Source: Hyparrhenia diplandra
Taxonomy: Eukaryota > Streptophyta > Magnoliopsida > Poales > Poaceae
Direction of reading: 5' to 3'
Assembly: GCA_015847255.1 (NCBI GenBank)
Contig: JADLZK010001932.1
Coordinates: 1,240,001 to 1,304,000, forward strand
Length of the DNA: 64,000 nucleotides
The first letter of the stretch is position 1. The number at the start of each line of letters is the position of its first letter. Below are positions 58,330 to 64,000 of this stretch, piece after piece. A model generated the notes under the pieces. The model was not told the origin of the DNA and ran no database searches. It worked only from the letters and a program-made list of their open reading frames with translations. The position numbers and the translations under genes were made by a program.

Positions 58330-59399
58330 CTCCCTCCGCCCCTGTGTGTCGTTCTAGGAGATGATAGTAGTAGTTGTCTAGATTCACTCACCTTCAATGC
58401 ACCTATAGATTTTCCATACAGCCCGAGGCACGGGTGGCCCGTCCGAGGCATGTTTTTTGGCCCAGCCCCAAGCACGGCCCGACACGGAGGGTAAGGGCCC
58501 GGCCGTGGTTGAGCATGCGGGGGGCAAGACGACCCAACACGAGTTAATTAGAGTCGGCCCGACGAGAAAGGTTGGCCCAACAAGCAATAGCCTCGGAAGA
58601 TTGGCCCAACAGCAACATACGCCCCATCAGGCCATCCCTTAACCCAAACTCCTCCTCACCCCCACCGCCCCCGACATCCCGGCCCCCGCTCCGTTGCTCT
58701 CGGTCCCGGGTCGCCATCGCACTCTTCCCTCCCCCCGCTCGCGCTCCCCCGGGCCGCCCCGCCGCCCTCCTCACTCCACTCACCGGTGTCGCCCTCCACT
58801 CCACCATCCCCTCGCCAGCGCACCAAAGATCCCCATCCCCGTCCGTCGTGAGCGCACCACCGCCGACCGCGGCGCGGTGGCCGGCCCCTCCCTCGTCCCG
58901 GGCCGCCGCATCTTCCTTGAGCGACGGGGAACACCGGACAGAGGAGCTTCCGCCGCCGCGGACGCCATTTGTACTCACCGCCGGTCCACCCCAAGCTCCT
59001 ACGGGCGGCTCCGTGTCTTCTCTTTTTTTTTTTTTTTTTTTTGAGCAAAGGCTCCGTGTCTTCCCCTGCCTCCCTCCACTCTCTCTCGGTGGGCCTCGGC
59101 TGGCCCGCCCCGACATGCAGTCGTCTTTTACCGGCCAGCCCCGGCCCAAAAACCGGCCCACTATATAGGCCGCGGCCCGGGCGGGCACGGCCCTTGAACC
59201 CACGGCCCGTGGGGCACGACGCGCCACGGCCGCACGGTGCAGGGGCGACACGGCACGACACGAGGCCAGGCTAGCCCGTTGGAAAACTATATATGCATCT
59301 GGACACACCTATGTCCATGTTCAGTTATTTTTTGTTGCACTTGTTATAAAGCCAAAACAACGGACATATCGGGACAAAAGGAGTACGGGACAAAAGGAG
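58330..59399. mobile_element. Stowaway-like MITE, split by a GC-rich insertion
   Basis: The left end is CTCCCTCCGCCCC after TA (58328-58329). The right end is GGGACAAAAGGAG before TA, present twice in tandem (ending 59383 and 59399). The halves 58330-58418 and 59282-59399 carry matching MITE body phrases (GATTCACTCACC, TGCATCTGGACACACC). The inserted 58419-59281 separates them. Confidence 0.65.
58419..59281. mobile_element. GC-rich insertion related to the CACGGCCCG repeat
   Basis: It begins CAGCCCGAGGCACGGG and ends CGAGGCCAGGCTAGCCCGTT. Both arms are rich in CACGGCCCG/CGGGCACGGCC and the interior (58640-59020) is C-rich like a gene leader. Long frames are open on both strands, so none is credible. 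It is probably a non-autonomous hAT-like element with captured sequence; no clean 8-bp duplication was found. Confidence 0.5.
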
Positions 59400-60075
59400 T
59401 AATTATTAGTTGAGTTCCCAGGTAGCTGATTTATTAGTTTGCGGTCTTTTGGACCCAATTTAGTTAATAGCAGCACTAACTATTAGCTTGAGAATTCAAA
59501 CATTTTATTTTATTTTTGTGAAATCCACTACAAACAACACAGAGAAACTAACTATTAGGTAGATGAATCCGAACAATAATCTCAATGCATCCAATAAGCA
59601 GTTACCAAGAGTGCCACATCAACTTCACAAGTAAATGAAATGGCCTATATCTCAGGGCATAGTTTATAATACAGTTTCATAGGTTAGCAAATCATTTAAT
59701 TAATTAAACGTGGCATATGAAATATATACCCATGCAATTGCTTATAATTTTCTTTGCATGCTTATCTCGCACAAAAGATCCTCAAGAGAACGTGAGTTTG
59801 AAACAATCAAACCAGTCTCGGTGGATGTTTCACTATGTTTTATATTGTGTTGGTAAACACGATATAGATGAGTTAATGAAGCCCTGTTTTGCTGATGCAT
59901 TACCGTTTCAAATGACGACGAAACCTTGTGAAACTGATCTCCCGTCTCACGTGTACGTGCGCTTGGCATCTATGGCTTATCTTGCCTTCTGCTTCTTGGA
60001 ACGGAATTGAAGCTGCTGCTCCGGTGTGATGTCAGCAGTTGTAGCCTCTGGTGTGGCGTGCAGCATTTTACCTCT
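59400..60075 (+). repeat. Upstream-region duplication, copy A
   Basis: Collinear with copy B (60310-61290): TTATTAG..GAGTT(C/T)CCA, ACCAAGAGTGCCAC, GTGGATGTTTCACT and CTGATC..GTCTC(A/G)CGTGTA phrases recur in order, ending with GTAGCC(T/C)CTGGTGTGGC. Copy A lacks the start codon region of the gene that follows copy B. Open frames here are chance. Confidence 0.8.
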
Positions 60076-60309
60076 AAAGCGTGTCCATGAGCCTTGGCAA
60101 ACAAAATGAAAAAAAAAAGAAGAGGAAAAAAATTCATTTAACCTCCTGAACTATCATTAGAGTCTAGGTTTTCTCCTCTAAATCTAAAATGAGACAATTT
60201 GGCCCCCATTAATCCAGAGGACTCGTCGTCCAAAGTATACATGGACAAAAGTAGGCGGAGGGTAAAATTGCACTTTTGCATTCTTTTAGCTGGTTTGAGG
60301 TTGCTTCTC
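60076..60309. other. Spacer between duplicated upstream copies
   Basis: Non-coding, with an A-rich run near 60109-60131. Nothing else was recognised. Confidence 0.5.
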
Positions 60310-61290
60310 AAGTGATTATTAGCTGAGTTTCCAACAAACTAGTTGCTAATTTATTAGTTGCGCTATTTTGGACCCACTCTAACTAATACTAGAAGCTAAC
60401 TATTACCTGGATGAATTCAAAGAATGTCTTTTTTTTTTTTTTAACGAAAAGCAATACAAAACAAAATACAAAAAACTACTCTCTCCATCCCAAATTATAA
60501 GTCGTTTGACTTTTTTGGCTCCAAGTTTAACCATTCGCCTTACTCAAAAAAAAAATTTGCGTAAATATTGTCAAATTCAAGTCATTCTTTAAGAACTTAT
60601 ACTAATAAAGAAAAACCACGGCAAAAAAAAGTGATATCTTGCACAAATTTTTTGAATAAGACGTTTGGTCAAACTTGTTCAAAAAAAAAGTCAAACGACT
60701 TTATAATTTGTGATGATGGAGGGAGTAACTATTAGCTGGATGGATTCAAACAACAGTCTTAACGCAGAGTTTCCAATACACAGTTACCAAAAGTGCCACG
60801 TCAACTTTACAAATAAGTGAAAATGGCCTAGATATCTTAGCGCACAGTCTATTAATACATTCACAGGTTAGCCACACATCATTTAATTGTTACAAATATA
60901 TACCCTTGCAATTTATATAGTCCTTTGCTTATTATCTCCCACACAAGAAGATACGTATACGTGAGATTGAAACAAAGCCGTTTGACGTCTTAGTGGATGT
61001 TTCACTGTGTTCTATTTTGTTGATAAACATGATGGATTAGCTAATGAAACCCTGATTTTTTCTTTTCTTTTCGTCATATAAATAAATAAATATTCAGTCA
61101 ACTAAACAAATTTGCTGATGCCATTACAGTTTCAAAATGAGAACGAAATCGAGCGAAACTCCACTGAAACTGATCCGGTGTCTCGCGTGTAGGTGCGCTC
61201 GGCATCTCTGCCTTCTTTTGCCTTCTTTGTGGAACGGAAGCTGCTGATCCGCTGTGCTGTCAGCAGCTGTAGCCCCTGGTGTGGCCTGGC
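60310..61290 (+). repeat. Upstream-region duplication, copy B (promoter side of FHA gene)
   Basis: Second copy of the 59400-60075 unit, enlarged by the Stowaway MITE at 60479-60725. It ends in GTAGCCCCTGGTGTGGCCTG, about 170 bp before the FHA gene's start codon, so it forms part of that gene's promoter or leader. Confidence 0.8.
60479..60725. mobile_element. Stowaway MITE (247 bp)
   Basis: The left terminus CTCTCTCCATCCCAAATTAT and the right terminus (minus strand) CTCCCTCCATCATCACAAAT match the Stowaway form CTCCCTCCGT. TA duplication at 60477-60478 and 60726-60727. Internal palindromic AAGTCGTTTGAC/GTCAAACGACTT. No coding capacity. Inserted in copy B only. Confidence 0.88.
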
Positions 61291-61461
61291 TGGAATTCCT
61301 TCCAGAGCTGCCAACAAGAGCAGCACTGCACAGTCTGCACTACACAAGCAGCACCCCTCCTCCCCTTCCCCTCCTCTCCTCTTCCACACCACCACGCTGC
61401 CCGCCCCGCCCTCAACCGCCTCCTCATCGCGCCGTCTCCTCATCGGGCGGCGGCAAGCGGC
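61291..61461 (+). promoter_or_regulatory. GC/CT-rich leader of the FHA gene
   Basis: Pyrimidine-rich sequence (61345-61440) directly upstream of the ATG resembles a grass 5' leader. No TATA box stands out, and the transcription start cannot be fixed from sequence alone. Confidence 0.45.
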
Positions 61462-64000
61462 ATGGCAGCCGCCTCGGCCGCGGCGGGACGATGGACCGCC
61501 GAGGACGACGTCCTCCTGAAGAATGCCGTCGAGGTAATCTATGCTCCTCCATACTACCCGACCCCGAGCATGAGCACTACCGATTATCCCCCGTCGATTC
61601 GAAGCCCCCGCGAAGTTAAGTACCCCGGACCGGAACGCTCGCTCCGTCCGATCGAGCGCGCCCGGCCTGTTCCTGGCGCGGAATTCCGGTGCTAGCTGCT
61701 GCTCCACTAACTTCCCCGCACGGCCGCACGCGTCGCCGGGCCTCGCGGCTGGCGCTGGCGCCGCCGTCCCGGGATAGTCCGACCGCGTCGTCTCCATCGC
61801 GTCCGATTCGTGGTCCATCTCGTTTCTAGTATTCCTGAATTTTGGCTTTGGGTTCGATTGCTCGGCGCAAATTTCAGAACACGATCGTTTCCTCCACCCG
61901 CAACACGAAGAGTTCCTGTAGATTGTTGGAGCCACTGTTTTACGCGGGGGGGCACCTGGGTTGCTGAAACGCTGCCGTATCCGAGTGTTCTGTTGGTTCG
62001 CGTTACTCGCGCTCTGTAATAAAAATAACTGATAGATTCTCCACGCTGTCGCTGCTTGCTGCTAGATTTCGGGTGTGGTTCATGTGGCTCAGTGGCCTAG
62101 GTACCGGATTTAGTGGGTTTAGCATCCCTGAAGAGGATTTGAGATCCTTGTGAAACAATGTGGGCACATACCTGAATCCATGTTTGCAGAAGTGAACAAC
62201 GTAGGGGCACACCTTTTATTTTTTTGAGGTCGATTCAGTTAACTTCAGTGATCAACTTATGCAGATGTTATTTATATGCCACATTTCATGGTATTGTTTT
62301 GTCAGCTTGTAACACTCTGGAATGTGGATTAGATGTCTAGTGCACGGGGTTATTAATTTGTGAAACAATTATTCTCGTATTGTTGCATTTAATAATAATT
62401 ATATTCGTCAAAAGGTTGTGAAGTTATTGGTTTCTCTGTTTGATAGAGAAGTGTCATGGTACTAGTGTATTTGATTTAATTTTGTATATTCATTAGTTCT
62501 CATCTCGAATAGAGTATTATTAGTGTATTACCATGTGTCGAGTTTCAGGTTTGGAACCCAATGTTGAATTTTCACTGTAGCATCCAGTCAACTGTTACTG
62601 CCTTTTGAATTAAAGTTAGTTACCGTAGGGATACTATAATCTACTTGTTAAAAATCTTCTTTCTGGCACTCAAAGTTTGCTGAATCAATGAAACCCGTGG
62701 AAACTGTACCTAACTAGTAACTATTTTGTGCGCCTGATTTTTGTTTTTGTGTTACTCAAGAACTGCAGTTCTAAAGAAATTCCTTATCTTCTTGTGTAAA
62801 TCAAATGATGTTTTGATTACTTCCAGTTTACTTGTGCATTCATGAAACACCTCGTGCCTACACTGATATGCTACTCTTAGCTCCATGAACTGGCATTATG
62901 ATAAAGATTTGACTCACGTTTTTTTTACATAGTTTCATGAATTTGTATTTTGAATGATTATATGTTGCATGAGGACTGCCACTGCAGTGACTCTGTGACA
63001 TATATATCAAGAGTAGTTGTAAAACCTAGTGTTTTATGCATGGTGGTGGACCTGGTGGTATTGTGTTATGATTGTTTGAGCCAAAGCTAATGAGTTATAT
63101 TAGTTAGCCATGTCACTGCAAAATTGGTATGACATGGTTTGAATCCCATGTTCAAACATCACTGTCTGTGGGATTAATTTTATGATCCCAATTTCTCACA
63201 CTGCATCCTAGCTGCTTCATGTTGCCTTCTAAAACAAGTTGACTTAATAACGCACGCTAAAAGTAAATCCAAAAGCAAATCACAATGATCACAACTAGAA
63301 TGTATACCTTTTTACTGTGGGCAAATAAAAACTTGGACTATAAAGTCAAATGTCTAAAAAACACTCAATATACACTGCTTTAAATTTAATATGAATCAAG
63401 GTGACTGATCTGCACATTTATATGTCAGGGCAAAAATAGTAACATTGGTAATGGTGATCAGTAGAACTAACTGCTTGTTTAAATGATCCAGATTTCACAA
63501 ATATTGTGAGGATTAAGTTTCTTTTATGATATGTGAGTAGTATCATTTTTGTACCCTGTTAATTTATCTGTCTTTCTTGTAGGCTGGTGCTTCATTGGAA
63601 TCATTGGCTAAAGGAGCTGTATGCTTCTCCCATAAATTCACCCTTCCAGAACTGCAGGATCGCTGGTATTCATTGCTATACGACTCGGAGACATCAGCTC
63701 AAGCATCCGCCGCATGGCCAAGTTTGAGATGGAGCTTTCAGCCTCCAATCCTGCTAAAGCATCTAAGCTTTTCAACCCAAAGGCAAAAATGCTTTTCCCT
63801 GTACAAGCGGAAGATAGATAGTGTAAAGAATCACTATTATGCAATGAGAAAGAGAATTCGCAATGAACCATGTTTGTCTGCTGATTTTTGTCATAGTACT
63901 GCACCCTGTTCATGTAATCCTGTTGATGGTGGTGGTTGTGCATGTGGAGACCATCATTTGTTGCACAAAGTTGGTCCTTCAGGAGTTGTTGTAGGTGGCT
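61462..64000 (+). CDS. FHA-domain / microspherule protein 1-like protein, 5' part (partial)
   Basis: Exon 1 (61462-61533) encodes MAAASAAAGRWTAEDDVLLK then NAVE. The intron 61534-63582 has GT...AG ends. Exon 2 from 63583 continues AGASLESLAKGAVCFSHKFT, LPELQDRWYSLLYDSETSAQ and later KRKIDSVKNHYYAMRKRIRN. This is the MCRS_N region that precedes a forkhead-associated (phosphothreonine-binding) domain in this family; the FHA domain lies beyond the window. Known: human MCRS1 is a nuclear subunit of INO80 and NSL chromatin complexes; the plant protein is presumed nuclear. Odd: from about 63712 to 63795 the family-like sequence (AKFEMELSASNPAKASKLFN) is in another phase, so the uninterrupted frame has about 28 wrong residues. 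Three single-base losses in short runs (near 63711, 63782 and 63796) would explain this without changing the downstream frame. The start is supported by the W-T-A-E-D-D motif immediately after it. Confidence 0.85.

Noticed and set aside
58544..59308. Long open frames on both strands (254 and 198 codons)
   Set aside because: Opposite frames are equally open in a C-rich repeat; no conserved domain, and a T run interrupts as a phenylalanine/lysine tract.
61132..61935. 267-codon minus-strand open frame
   Set aside because: It overlaps the duplicated promoter and first exon of the FHA gene on the opposite strand; Arg/Ala-rich composition shows a GC-bias shadow.

Overview
This window is plant nuclear DNA from a grass, most likely rice or another Oryza species. 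The evidence is the repeat fauna (Tourist, Stowaway, CACTA, Mutator-like and hAT elements, a LINE-tailed SINE, Ty3/gypsy chromoviruses, Helitron-type ends), a monocot-style type 1 metallothionein, and very GC-rich first exons next to AT-rich introns. There are no bacterial features. Only one clearly intact-looking host gene is present: the 5' part of an FHA-domain/microspherule-protein-1-like gene that runs off the right edge. Nearly everything else is transposable elements, often nested, plus gene fragments.

Layout. 1-4.6 kb: a SINE, a 570-bp Mutator-like MITE and a 1.9-kb CACTA element holding a Tourist MITE; target-site duplications can be read for all four. 5.9-17.5 kb: a GC-rich exon-like block, a T-rich minisatellite split by a 7-kb non-coding LTR retrotransposon (two 1438-bp LTRs, TSD CTAGG, minus strand), a 140-bp tandem repeat, an Argonaute-like exon fragment, and a two-exon type 1 metallothionein that looks like a pseudogene. 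17.5-21.2 kb: mixed non-coding sequence and a LINE 3' tail. 21.2-30.1 kb: a 1.4-kb tandem duplication whose second copy carries two related non-autonomous LTR retrotransposons. 30.1-37.2 kb: gene-like scraps that I could not identify and a Helitron-type end. 37.2-52.1 kb: one very large Ty3/gypsy element with LTRs of about 4.8-4.9 kb around a decayed pol. 52.4-57.7 kb: a LINE fragment, then a second short-LTR gypsy fragment on the minus strand cut in two by a hAT-like element (8-bp TSD), then GC-rich repeat sequence and two Helitron-like ends. 58.3-61.3 kb: a MITE split by a GC-rich insertion, and a tandem duplication of the upstream region of the FHA gene, one copy carrying a Stowaway MITE. 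61.46-64 kb: the FHA gene.

Two cautions apply. Paired copies (LTR pairs, the tandem duplication) differ by clustered single-base gaps and C/G-rich replacement patches, and the only real exon at the right end shows frame changes at short homopolymers. Part of the apparent decay may therefore be assembly error. I did not find a new molecular system. The most interesting items are the nested insertion history, the Argonaute/metallothionein fragment cluster, the oversized LTRs, and the duplicated promoter region of the FHA gene.
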